Positions 23,654-31,583 of a stretch of 36,719 bases of DNA are shown here, in pieces. The DNA is from an uncultured Elusimicrobia bacterium. GTDB lineage: Bacteria > Elusimicrobiota > Elusimicrobia > Elusimicrobiales > UBA9959. Position 1 is the first letter of the stretch; each line of letters begins with the position of its first letter. The stretch spans positions 1-36,719 of the forward strand of contig CAIPTO010000048.1 of assembly GCA_903867985.1 (NCBI GenBank). Reading direction: 5' to 3'. The position numbers and the translations under genes were made by a program. The notes under the pieces were generated by a model. The model saw only the letters and a list, made by a program, of their open reading frames with translations, made no database searches and had not been told where the DNA came from.

Positions 23654-25294
23654 ATGGACAAAGCTTTCATCTTCGCAGAATTCGACGGCTTTTACGACTG
23701 TTACAGACCGCTCACGCCCTATGGCAGGCTGGCCCGCGCGGCGCTGCGCTTCTATGACTCGGCCGATACGCTGAACCTGGAATATGACCTGACCGAGCGC
23801 TTCATCGCTTTTATAAAGAAAAGCCGCTTCCAGACCGATCGCCTGGAATTTCATCTGAAGAGTATGCCTGCCATGCCGGGAGACCTGCCCCAGATGCTTA
23901 GCGCGGCTGATATTTTTATAATAAAGATTTTTCTTTCCAACACAAAGGCCGTGTTCGCGACGCTGCCTTTGGAGATAAAAAAGCCGCTCGCGGCGGCCTG
24001 GCGCTCCGACGAGCTCCTGAAGGCGCTCAACCTGGGCGGAGCGGGGGAAACTTTTTATCTGTCCGACGCCTACGCGCCGGAACTCAAGGCAATTCGTGAA
24101 AAGCTCTCAGCCGCCGGCGTGGAACTCTCGCGCATGAGGGACGAAAAGCTGAAGGCCATTTTAAAAAATTGCGACCTGGATTTCACCAAACGGGAATTTC
24201 TGGTAGTGGATGAAGCCCGCGCGCACAAGATTTACGGCTCACCTGACCTGTTTTTCGAGGGCTACGACGCCGTCAACGTTATCGCCAAGCCTGTTTTCGG
24301 GCCCGCCTATCTTGAGCTTACGGCCGCCACAGAAAAGCTTCACGCCGAAGAGCGCGCCGAAGAACAGAAAATACTTAAAGAACTCTCAGCCCTGATCAGA
24401 AAAGAAAAAACCGTCATATCGGAATATCTTGAAGCCGTGGAGCGCACCGACGTTCTTTTGGCTAAAGCCCGACTGGCGCTGGAATACTCCATGATCCGGC
24501 CCAAGCTGCGCAAGTTCCCGGCCCCGCCGGCGCTGAAAAAGGCACGGTTCATTCCTTTAGAGGCGAAGCTTAAGACGTTAAAGCTGAAATACACCCCGCT
24601 GACTTTTAAGTTTTCCAGACGCGTAAACATCCTTCACGGCTCAAATATGGGGGGCAAGACCGTGGCGCTGAAAACTCTGGCTTTCGCGCAGTTGCTGGCG
24701 CAAACCGGATTTTTCGTGCCGGCCGAAACTTATGAGACCTGCTTATATGATCGCATCCACGTCGTAGGAGACGAGGAAAGCGGGCGGGCCGAAGGCCTCA
24801 GCAGTTTCGGCCTTGAGATGAACGCCTTCGCGCGGGCCTACGCCGACACCGGCAGGCATTGCCTGGTGCTCATGGATGAATTCGCGAAGACCACCAATTC
24901 CGACGAGGCCGCCGCGCTGCTTTCCGCCATAAGCGAAGATTTCTGCGGCAATGAAAAAGTTCTGGCCTTCATCTCCACGCATTTTTCGCGGCTTTCGCCG
25001 CAGAAAAACGCGGCTTTCCTGAGGATGAAGGGCTTTGACAACGCGGCCTTCAGCGCCTACTTCAGCGGGAAGACTCCCATGGAACTTACCGAAAAACTCA
25101 AAATGCTCAATAAATTCATGGATTATGAGATAACCACCAATACCGGCGCGGCCGGAATACACGACGCCATAAAGATAGCGCGGATACTCGGCGTGAGCGG
25201 CCGCATCATCGAACACGCACAGAAATTCATGACCGCAGCCGGAGAAGCGAAAGCCGCGCCGGAAGCGAAGGACCCTAAGGAGCAACCTCAATGA
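23654..25294 (+). CDS. kamC: MutS-like ATPase KamC
   Basis: A 546-residue protein whose C-terminal part is a MutS-family ATPase: Walker A GSNMGGKT (about 330), Walker B LVLMDEFAKTT, and a conserved STHF segment. The N-terminal half lacks mismatch-recognition and connector domains and has long helical stretches (about 210-300), like MutS2-type clamps without the Smr nuclease. Such MutS paralogs are a hallmark of kam clusters, where with KamB they probably reactivate KamDE rather than repair DNA. ATG 23654 begins eight bases after kamB. The stop overlaps kamD as ATGA. Confidence 0.85.
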   Translation: MDKAFIFAEFDGFYDCYRPLTPYGRLARAALRFYDSADTLNLEYDLTERFIAFIKKSRFQTDRLEFHLKSMPAMPGDLPQMLSAADIFIIKIFLSNTKAVFATLPLEIKKPLAAAWRSDELLKALNLGGAGETFYLSDAYAPELKAIREKLSAAGVELSRMRDEKLKAILKNCDLDFTKREFLVVDEARAHKIYGSPDLFFEGYDAVNVIAKPVFGPAYLELTAATEKLHAEERAEEQKILKELSALIRKEKTVISEYLEAVERTDVLLAKARLALEYSMIRPKLRKFPAPPALKKARFIPLEAKLKTLKLKYTPLTFKFSRRVNILHGSNMGGKTVALKTLAFAQLLAQTGFFVPAETYETCLYDRIHVVGDEESGRAEGLSSFGLEMNAFARAYADTGRHCLVLMDEFAKTTNSDEAAALLSAISEDFCGNEKVLAFISTHFSRLSPQKNAAFLRMKGFDNAAFSAYFSGKTPMELTEKLKMLNKFMDYEITTNTGAAGIHDAIKIARILGVSGRIIEHAQKFMTAAGEAKAAPEAKDPKEQPQ

Positions 25295-26865
25295 CCGTCA
25301 GATCCAAACTCGGGCTTTCAAAAAACAAGATCGCCAAAGCCCGCGGGCTGGCCCGCGAAGTGACCGGCCCCGTTCAGGATTTCATAAACACCCACACCAC
25401 GGTCACCATAGAGCGCGCCACCCTGCGCCTTCTGGGCGCGGACGGCGCCAACTCCGACGGCGTGCCGGTGCCGAATCTAGCGGCTGAGCATTGCAAAGAA
25501 ACGCTTTCCGGCGGCGCGGCGAAGTATTATATAAACGCCCTTGAAAAACTTTCAAAATCCCCCGACGAGCTAAACAAAGAAATAGCCGCCGGCCTCGATA
25601 TCTCCAAAATAGAATTTACTGATGAGGAAAGGATACACAGAAAAGCCGCCGCGCTGATCGCCGGCCTCGATAAGCGCATTGCCGCCAATGTGGCACACCG
25701 GGACCGCAAATTAAAAGAAGGCGCGGATAAACTTAAATCTCCGCTGATCTATGTAATTGTGGCGACCGGCAACATACATGAGGACGTAAAACAGGCCCGG
25801 GCGGCCGCGGGCCAGGGCGCCGATATCATCGCGGTCATACGCACCACCGGCCAGAGCCTTCTGGATTACGTACCCTACGGCGCGACCACCGAAGGTTTCG
25901 GAGGCACCTACGCCACCCAGGAGAACTTCCGCATCATGCGCGCGGCCCTGGACGAGGCCGGAGCGAAGGAAAAGCGCTATATCCGCCTGGTAAATTACTG
26001 CTCCGGGCTATGCATGCCGGAGATAGCCGCCATGGGCGCCATGGAGCGGCTGGATATGATGCTGAATGATTCCATGTACGGCATCCTGTTCCGCGATATC
26101 AACATGTACCGCACTTTCACCGACCAGTTCTTCTCCCGAATGATAAACACCGCGGCCGACATCATCATCAATACGGGCGAGGATAATTATCTGACCACCT
26201 CCGACGCCATCGAAAAGGCGCACACGGTGCTGGCGTCCCAGCTTATTAACGAGCAGTTTGCCAAAAGCGCCGGCATGCCGGAGCGGCTGATGGGGCTCGG
26301 CCACGCCTTTGAGATAAACCCTGACACCAAAAACGGATTTTTATACGAATACGCCCAGGCGCTCATGGCTCGCGAGATCTTCCCGAATCACCCGCTGAAG
26401 TACATGCCTCCGACGAAATTCATGACGGGGAATATCTTCAAGGGTTACGCAATGAACACGCTGTTCAACTTTATCAGCAAAGCCACTAACCAGTCTATCG
26501 CTCTTCTGGGCATGCTGACCGAGGCCATCCACACGCCTTACCTGCAGGACCGCGCGCTGGCCATAGAAAACGCCGTTTACGTCCACAACAATCTGGCCGA
26601 CTTTTTCAGCGAGGTTGAGTTCAAAAAAAACGGCATCATGGTCAAACGCGCCAAGGCTGTGCTGGACGAGACTATCCTGATGCTGGCTGATGTCAGAAAA
26701 AGGGACCTTTTTGAAGCCATAGAGACGGGGATGTTCGCCGATATCAAGCGGCCCCGCAACGGCGGGAAGGGCTTTGACGGCGTCTTTGAGAAAACAAAGG
26801 ATTATTACAACCCCGTGGAAGAGTATTTAAAGAAAAAGCTCAATATCGTAAAACGGAAAGCGTAA
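25291..26865 (+). CDS. kamD: Lysine 5,6-aminomutase alpha subunit
   Basis: A 524-residue TIM-barrel subunit of the adenosylcobalamin- and PLP-dependent aminomutase that converts L-beta-lysine to 3,5-diaminohexanoate. The body (VNYCSGLCMPEIAAMGA, LGHAFEINP, PTKFMTGN) is characteristic. AAGGAG lies just upstream and the ATG overlaps the kamC stop, so the two are coupled. The final codons (VKRKA and the TAA) lie inside the left arm of the inverted-repeat element inserted before kamE, so the present C-terminus was probably supplied by that element. Confidence 0.93.
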   Translation: MTVRSKLGLSKNKIAKARGLAREVTGPVQDFINTHTTVTIERATLRLLGADGANSDGVPVPNLAAEHCKETLSGGAAKYYINALEKLSKSPDELNKEIAAGLDISKIEFTDEERIHRKAAALIAGLDKRIAANVAHRDRKLKEGADKLKSPLIYVIVATGNIHEDVKQARAAAGQGADIIAVIRTTGQSLLDYVPYGATTEGFGGTYATQENFRIMRAALDEAGAKEKRYIRLVNYCSGLCMPEIAAMGAMERLDMMLNDSMYGILFRDINMYRTFTDQFFSRMINTAADIIINTGEDNYLTTSDAIEKAHTVLASQLINEQFAKSAGMPERLMGLGHAFEINPDTKNGFLYEYAQALMAREIFPNHPLKYMPPTKFMTGNIFKGYAMNTLFNFISKATNQSIALLGMLTEAIHTPYLQDRALAIENAVYVHNNLADFFSEVEFKKNGIMVKRAKAVLDETILMLADVRKRDLFEAIETGMFADIKRPRNGGKGFDGVFEKTKDYYNPVEEYLKKKLNIVKRKA

Positions 26866-27272
26866 AGCGGAAAGAGTTAAGCGGGGAGATAGATATGAGA
26901 CCGCACGAAAAACTTGATGTTTGGAAAAAATCAATAGAACTTTCGGAAAAGGTTTATGCCGCAACCAAAGGATTTCCGAAAGAAGAACTCTACGGGCTTT
27001 CTTCGCAAATGCGCAGAGCAGTCATCTCAGTAGCTGCCAATATAGCGGAAGGCGCGGCACGACAGACTAAAACAGAACTAAGGCAGTTTCTTTTCATAGC
27101 CAGAGGCTCTTTAAGCGAACTGGAGACCGAGCTTCAAATATCCCTAAGACTTGGCTATATACAAACGGATGCGTTGCGGGTTATCGATAGCCTTTGCGCC
27201 GATGTGGGAGCAATGCTGACTGCTTTTATCAAAAAACTATAACTCTTTACGCTTTCCGCTTTACGTTTTACG
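26847..27272 (+). mobile_element. 426-bp element: four-helix-bundle gene between 33-bp inverted repeats
   Basis: The arms at 26847-26879 and 27240-27272 are inverted copies matching at 30 of 33 positions. The three differences are all G/T exchanges at a seven-base period. Each arm is built from CGTAAA/GAAAGC units. The left arm contains the kamD stop codon and the right arm the stop codon of the enclosed gene. The interior is visibly more AT-rich than the neighbours. The element interrupts an otherwise tight kamD-kamE pair. No transposase is inside, so movement would need help in trans. No target duplication was identified. Confidence 0.65.
26895..27242 (+). CDS. Four-helix-bundle protein of the S23/IVP family
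   Basis: A 115-residue, mostly helical protein with the family signature: LDVWKKSIELS near the start, LSSQMRRAVISVAANIAEG in the middle and a final SLSELETEL helix. This family was first seen in intervening sequences of 23S rRNA genes and is common as free-standing genes of unknown role; related bundles accompany diversity-generating retroelements. GGGGAG (26883-26888) precedes the ATG. It lies between kamD and kamE and is flanked by inverted repeats. Lower GC than surrounding genes suggests a separate origin. No link to lysine metabolism is likely. Confidence 0.88.
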   Translation: MRPHEKLDVWKKSIELSEKVYAATKGFPKEELYGLSSQMRRAVISVAANIAEGAARQTKTELRQFLFIARGSLSELETELQISLRLGYIQTDALRVIDSLCADVGAMLTAFIKKL

Positions 27273-27287
27273 GCAAACAGGAGAACA

Positions 27288-28019
27288 ATGTTCATTAAAC
27301 CTTACGGCGACACTCTGGACGACGGCGCGGTGCAGCTTTCCTTCACTCTGCCCATACCCTGCGGCGGCAAAGCCAAAGAAGCGGCGAAACTCTATGTGCA
27401 GAAACTCGGATTTAAACGCGCCGAGATCGTCCACGCCTCAGCTCTGTCGGATGATTTCACCTTCTTTGTGGCCTACGGAAAAACCGACGTCTCCCTTGAC
27501 TACGATAAGGTGGAATACGCCGAAGCCGTGGATAAGTTTATGTCCATGGACGAGATCAACGCCTTTATAAAAACGACCTTTAAGCGCAAGATCGTAGTAG
27601 TCGGGGCCTGCACCGGTTCCGACGCCCACACCGTAGGCATAGACGCCATCATGAACATGAAGGGCTACAACCACCACTTCGGCCTCGAGCGCTACCCGAT
27701 GATAGAGGCGTTCAACCTGGGGTCGCAGGTTCCCAACGATAAGCTTCTGGAATACGCCAAAACGGTAAAAGCGGACGCTATACTGATATCGCAGATAGTC
27801 ACCCAGAAAGATGTCCACATAAAAAATCTTACCGAATTTATCGAGCTGGCTGAGGCCGAGAAGCTGCGCGACAAGTTTATCGTGGTCGTAGGGGGTCCCA
27901 GGGTCAATAATAAAACCGCCCGCGAACTGGGCTATGACGCGGGCTTCGGCACCGGCACCTACGCTGAACATGTCGCCACCTTCGTGGTAAAAAAGCTGCG
28001 TGAACGGCTGGCGGCATAA
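27288..28019 (+). CDS. kamE: Lysine 5,6-aminomutase beta subunit
   Basis: A 243-residue cobalamin-binding subunit. The B12 motif is D112-A-H114-TV-G117, with H114 as the cobalt ligand. K125, eleven residues later (NMKGYNHH), corresponds to the Lys that forms the PLP imine in the clostridial enzyme. The lower-loop GG (VVGGPRV) and a C-terminal GTGT segment complete the Rossmann domain, and residues 1-100 are the dimerisation domain. AGGAGA precedes the ATG, just after the right arm of the inserted element. It pairs with KamD. Confidence 0.93.
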   Translation: MFIKPYGDTLDDGAVQLSFTLPIPCGGKAKEAAKLYVQKLGFKRAEIVHASALSDDFTFFVAYGKTDVSLDYDKVEYAEAVDKFMSMDEINAFIKTTFKRKIVVVGACTGSDAHTVGIDAIMNMKGYNHHFGLERYPMIEAFNLGSQVPNDKLLEYAKTVKADAILISQIVTQKDVHIKNLTEFIELAEAEKLRDKFIVVVGGPRVNNKTARELGYDAGFGTGTYAEHVATFVVKKLRERLAA

Positions 28020-28059
28020 GAGCAACTCGCGTCAAACTGAAAGGCAGGAGAGAACTAAT

Positions 28060-29304
28060 ATGGCTGAGCACCTTAAACTGGACAATTCCGAGAGACTTTA
28101 CAAGGAAGCGCAGGAAGTTATACCCGGCGGCATGATGGGGATCCGCAGGCCCTACAACTTCGTCCCGGGGGAATATCCGATATTTTTCGATTCCGCCAAG
28201 GGCGGAAAAGTTACGGACGCCGACGGCAATGAGTATATTGACATGCTTTGCGCCTACGGCCCCATAATAATCGGACACCGGGAAAAAGAGATAGATAACG
28301 CCGTTATAGCGCAGATAAAGAACAAAGGTTTCTGTATGTCCATCGTGCAGGAGATACAGAACACTCTTGCCAAAAAGGTCATTTCCATCATTCCCTCCGC
28401 GGAGAAAGTGGTATTCGCTAAAACCGGCTCCGACGCGACCACGCTCGCCGTCCGCATAGCCCGCAGCTTCACCGGCAAAACCAAGATAGCGCGCTGCGGC
28501 TACCACGGCTGGCACGACTGGTGCGTTGAGAACAAAGGCGGCGTACTCCCCAAAACTTTCGAGGACACCCTTGAATTTGAATATAACAACCTCCAGCAGC
28601 TGGAGGATCTGCTAAAGGCGCATGGTTCCGAAGTGGCTGGAATAATAATTACGCCGCTCGGCCACCCGAACGCGCATGAAGTGGAAATGCCCAAACCCGG
28701 CTTTCTGGAAGGCGTAAAAAAACTGGCGGAGCAATACGGATCGGTGCTGATCTTTGACGAGATACGCACCGGCTTTCGCGTAAGTCTGGGCGGCGCGCAG
28801 AAACTATTCGGAGTTATCCCGCATCTATCCGTATTCGGAAAGGCTATGGCCAACGGCTACGAGATCAGCATGGTGGCTGGCCGAAAAGACATAATGGATG
28901 TGCTCATCAGCAAAGCCTTCGTCAGCTCCACCTACTTCAATAACACGCTGGCTATGGCTGCCTCGCTAAAAACAATTGAAATGCTTGAGCGAGATAACAT
29001 ACTGGATGTTATCGCCAAGCGCGGCCACTCATTCTGCAAAAAGGTGCGCAAATATGTAAAGGCCAGCGGGATACCATGCGCTTTCACCGGCGAGCCGTGG
29101 ATGCCTTACATCACCTTCGATAAAGACGAGACTGGCGCGTATAAGAAGACACGAGTTAACTTCTACACCCAGCTTATACGCCGCAAGGTCTTTCTGCAGC
29201 CTTATCACCACGGATATGTCTGTTACCGGCATTCGGCTAAAGACCTGTCTTACGCCGCGGAAATGATAGGAGAATCTCTGCAAGAAGCCAAAAAATCAAT
29301 ATAA
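28060..29304 (+). CDS. Class III aminotransferase, probable 3-aminobutyryl-CoA (acyl-CoA beta-) transaminase
   Basis: A 414-residue PLP enzyme of the class III/glutamate-1-semialdehyde aminomutase group. Visible are the cofactor segment KTGSDAT (121-127), GYHGWHDW, D233 in IFDEIRTGF, and the PLP lysine K261 in VFGKAMANG. Sequence alone would also allow a semialdehyde aminomutase or beta-amino acid transaminase. The location after kamE and before a thiolase points to the Kat-type acyl-CoA beta-transaminase reported from lysine fermentation clusters, which turns 3-aminobutyryl-CoA plus 2-oxoglutarate into acetoacetyl-CoA plus glutamate. No ammonia lyase (Kal) gene is seen, which supports this. 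The start is ATG 28060 behind GCAGGAGAG. An earlier in-frame ATG at 28000 overlaps kamE. Confidence 0.75.
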   Translation: MAEHLKLDNSERLYKEAQEVIPGGMMGIRRPYNFVPGEYPIFFDSAKGGKVTDADGNEYIDMLCAYGPIIIGHREKEIDNAVIAQIKNKGFCMSIVQEIQNTLAKKVISIIPSAEKVVFAKTGSDATTLAVRIARSFTGKTKIARCGYHGWHDWCVENKGGVLPKTFEDTLEFEYNNLQQLEDLLKAHGSEVAGIIITPLGHPNAHEVEMPKPGFLEGVKKLAEQYGSVLIFDEIRTGFRVSLGGAQKLFGVIPHLSVFGKAMANGYEISMVAGRKDIMDVLISKAFVSSTYFNNTLAMAASLKTIEMLERDNILDVIAKRGHSFCKKVRKYVKASGIPCAFTGEPWMPYITFDKDETGAYKKTRVNFYTQLIRRKVFLQPYHHGYVCYRHSAKDLSYAAEMIGESLQEAKKSI

Positions 29305-29317
29305 CGGTTTTTTTGTC

Positions 29318-29427
29318 ACTCTTTACGATTCACGATTTACGCTAACAATCCGCCATAAGCTATAGGCTTTAGGCCATAAGCAGAGTAGAAACCGCTTACT
29401 ATTTACGTTTTAGATTCACGCTTTACG
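29318..29427. repeat. TTTACG repeat cluster related to the inverted-repeat arms
   Basis: The 138-base gap before the thiolase contains TTTACG at 29322, 29336, 29402 and 29422 and ATTCACG at 29328 and 29414. ACTCTTTACG followed by 14 further bases (29318-29341) matches the right arm of the kamD-kamE element at about 20 of 24 positions. Between the two TTTACG groups, GCCATAAGC occurs twice. No ORF is present. It looks like a remnant or solo form of the same repeat family. Confidence 0.5.
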
Positions 29428-29442
29428 ACTACTGGAGGGATC

Positions 29443-30624
29443 ATGAAAGAAGTTTTCATAGTTGACGGCGTAAGGACTGCGATAGGCACTTTCGGCGGAA
29501 CGCTCGCTAATCACAGCAGCGTGGAATTGGGGAAGATCGTGCTTTCGGAACTTATAAAGAGGACCCGGCTTACCCCGGGCGACGTAGATGAAGTAATCCT
29601 CGGCAACATACTTCAGACCGCGCAGGGCCAAAATATCGCCCGCCAAGTCGCCATCGGCGCGGGCCTGCCTAAAGAAAAAACAGCCATGACCATCAACATG
29701 GTATGCGGCTCCGGCCTCCGGGCGGTGGCTCTGGCCGCACAGGCCATAAAAGGGGAAGATTCAGAACTCATCATCGCGGGCGGAACAGAATCAATGAGCA
29801 ACGCCCCTTACGCCCTTAAAGGCGCGCGTTTCGGTTACAAGATGGGCAACGGCGAACTCATTGACACCATGATAAGCGACGGACTCTGGGATGTTTTCAA
29901 TAATTACCATATGGGCGTCACCGCCGAAAACCTGGCAGAGAAATACGGCATCACCCGTGAAGAGCAGGATAAGTTCGCCGTGGATTCGCAGAACAAGGCC
30001 GAGAAAGCCACAAACGAAGGCAAATTCAGGGACGAGATTGTCCCCGTTGTTATCCCGCAGAAAAAGGGCGATCCGGTTATTTTTGACAAAGACGAATTTA
30101 TAAAGGCCGGCGCCACGCTTGAGAAGACAGCTAAACTGCGCCCGGCTTTTAAAAAGGACGGCACGGTAACGGCAGCCAACGCTTCCGGTATCAACGACGG
30201 CGCGGCGGCCCTCCTCATTTCTTCCGGTGAGATGGTCAAAAAATACGGCTGGCAGCCGTCGGCCAGGATAGTTTCCTACGGTTGGCACGGCACCGACCCC
30301 GCCGTTATGGGCATAGGGCCGGTGGAAGCCGTGCGCGTGGCGCTTAAAAAAGCCGGTTGGAAGATTGCCGATCTTGAATTGATAGAGGCCAATGAAGCCT
30401 TCGCGGTACAGTCGCTGGCCGTGGCCAGAGAACTGGGGCTCAACCCGGGGATAGTGAATGTGAACGGCGGCGCCATAGCCCTTGGCCACCCGATAGGGGC
30501 CAGCGGCGCCCGCATTCTGATCACATTACTGCATGAGATGAAACGCCGCAACGCGAAAAAAGGCCTGGCGACGCTTTGCGTGGGCGGCGGCATGGGCGTG
30601 GCGATGTGCGTACAGACAGTGTGA
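29443..30624 (+). CDS. atoB: Acetyl-CoA C-acetyltransferase (thiolase)
   Basis: A 393-residue biosynthetic/degradative thiolase. The nucleophilic Cys is C88 in [27 protein letters not shown] (His) and the C-terminal CVGGGMG with the second Cys complete the active site. It interconverts acetoacetyl-CoA and two acetyl-CoA. At the end of the lysine cluster it would cleave the acetoacetyl-CoA formed by the CoA-transferase and the aminotransferase, giving acetyl-CoA for ATP synthesis. GGAGGG lies just before the ATG. The 138-base repeat-bearing gap upstream might give it its own promoter. Confidence 0.92.
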   Translation: MKEVFIVDGVRTAIGTFGGTLANHSSVELGKIVLSELIKRTRLTPGDVDEVILGNILQTAQGQNIARQVAIGAGLPKEKTAMTINMVCGSGLRAVALAAQAIKGEDSELIIAGGTESMSNAPYALKGARFGYKMGNGELIDTMISDGLWDVFNNYHMGVTAENLAEKYGITREEQDKFAVDSQNKAEKATNEGKFRDEIVPVVIPQKKGDPVIFDKDEFIKAGATLEKTAKLRPAFKKDGTVTAANASGINDGAAALLISSGEMVKKYGWQPSARIVSYGWHGTDPAVMGIGPVEAVRVALKKAGWKIADLELIEANEAFAVQSLAVARELGLNPGIVNVNGGAIALGHPIGASGARILITLLHEMKRRNAKKGLATLCVGGGMGVAMCVQTV

Positions 30625-30637
30625 CAGTAAGGTATGG

Positions 30638-30666
30638 TGAACATATAGTTCCAAAACTTCTATAAT
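30638..30666 (+). promoter_or_regulatory. Candidate promoter of the response regulator / oxidoreductase genes
   Basis: A perfect TATAAT (30661-30666) lies 17 bases after a weak -35-like TGAACA (30638-30643), in the gap between the thiolase stop and the next gene. The start site would be near 30673, about 35 bases ahead of the ATG at 30707. Confidence 0.5.
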
Positions 30667-30706
30667 AAAGTATTGTTCGCGGGCGATTTTGGGTAAGGGG
30701 GAGAAA

Positions 30707-31066
30707 ATGACTAAGATCCTGGCGGTAGACGATGACCTGTTTATACTGGAGCTCTACAAGGAGATATTCACAAAAGCCGGCTTTGAGGTCCACACGGCGG
30801 AAGACTCCAGCGGCGCGATGGTTAAATTCCAGGATCTGAAACCGGACCTCATCATATTAGACGTTGATATGCCGGCCGGAGGGGGACAGAAGGTTTTTGA
30901 CCGCATCCGGGGCAACCTTTTATCAGCCACGCCCGTTATTTTTTCCACCGGGGCGCCGGAAAGCGTGGCCGGCCTCGCCAAAAATCTTAACGTCATCGTC
31001 CTCAAAAAACCCGTCAATCCTGTAACACTGATAGACGCGGCAAAAAAACTTCTAAACATGCCCTGA
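30707..31066 (+). CDS. Receiver-only response regulator
   Basis: A 119-residue CheY-like protein with D8-D9-D10, phospho-acceptor D52 (LIILDVDMPAGG), a Ser-Thr pair after strand four (FSTG) and the conserved Lys in LKKP. It is the third stand-alone receiver in the window and lacks the long loop of the two in the hydrogenase operon. No kinase is adjacent. ATG 30707 follows AAGGGGGAG. An in-frame TTG 18 bases earlier is less likely. It precedes the oxidoreductase genes by about 200 bases, with a hairpin between. Confidence 0.82.
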   Translation: MTKILAVDDDLFILELYKEIFTKAGFEVHTAEDSSGAMVKFQDLKPDLIILDVDMPAGGGQKVFDRIRGNLLSATPVIFSTGAPESVAGLAKNLNVIVLKKPVNPVTLIDAAKKLLNMP

Positions 31067-31080
31067 CGCGCCAGGCTGGC

Positions 31081-31119
31081 GGCGCCGAAACGGCGCCATA
31101 TTAAAAGTGAATTTTTTTT
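31081..31119 (+). terminator. Possible terminator after the response regulator
   Basis: GGCGCCG-AAA-CGGCGCC (31081-31097) is a perfect seven-pair hairpin. A run of eight T starts only 14 bases later (31112-31119), so termination may be partial or rho-aided. A TATACT word (31122-31127) just beyond could be the -10 of a new promoter, without a clear -35. Confidence 0.4.
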
Positions 31120-31264
31120 GGTATACTTTTTTTATAAAGTTTTCATGCGCCGGCACGAGAGAAGATATCAAGCGGCCCAAACCGCAGACAGCTCAAGCCT
31201 TGACCAGGAAACCCCGCCGAGCTCCAGTTATGCCGCGACGCAACAGCTGACCGAGGAGGATATA

Positions 31265-31468
31265 ATGCCCAAAATGGAAGTTGATATTCTCAGATGCAAA
31301 GGCTGCTATCTCTGCATACAGGTATGCCCCAAAAAGTGCATTGAAAGATCCGATAAATTCTCTAAGACCGGTTACTATCCGGCCAGCGACGCCAAAGAGG
31401 GATGCTGCATCGCCTGCCAGAGCTGCGCGCGCATCTGTCCGGATTTGGCCATAAGGGTCTATAAATAG
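31265..31468 (+). CDS. 2-oxoacid:ferredoxin oxidoreductase delta subunit (2x[4Fe-4S])
   Basis: A 67-residue ferredoxin-like subunit with C11-C14-C17-C21 and C48-C51-C54-C58, each CX2CX2CX3C, for two [4Fe-4S] clusters. It matches the VorD/KorD delta subunits, which carry electrons from the TPP site to ferredoxin. GAGGAGG (31253-31259) precedes ATG 31265. A longer frame opening at 31118 has no ribosome site and an unlikely composition and is rejected. The 115 bases from here to the alpha-subunit gene show no feature. Confidence 0.85.
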   Translation: MPKMEVDILRCKGCYLCIQVCPKKCIERSDKFSKTGYYPASDAKEGCCIACQSCARICPDLAIRVYK

Positions 31469-31583
31469 CAAGACAGCGCGGCAGCAGAACAGTACGACAG
31501 GCGGCGTAGCCGGAACAATTCAAACAATCTACCGCTGAACTTTCTGACCGCGACGGTGTCAGGCAATATACAAAGGAGATACA

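Noticed and set aside
25150-25290. Cobalamin riboswitch ahead of the B12-dependent kamD
   Set aside because: kamD overlaps kamC, and none of the conserved B12-box sequence is present here or upstream of atoD.
23654-25294. DNA mismatch repair MutS
   Set aside because: Mismatch-recognition domains are missing, and the gene is embedded and translationally coupled in the kam operon.
28000-28059. Aminotransferase start at 28000
   Set aside because: It would overlap the end of kamE. ATG 28060 has a strong ribosome site and begins where the family begins.
31118-31264. Longer ferredoxin-subunit ORF with a 49-residue extension
   Set aside because: No ribosome site at the upstream start, low-complexity polar sequence, and GAGGAGG directly before ATG 31265.
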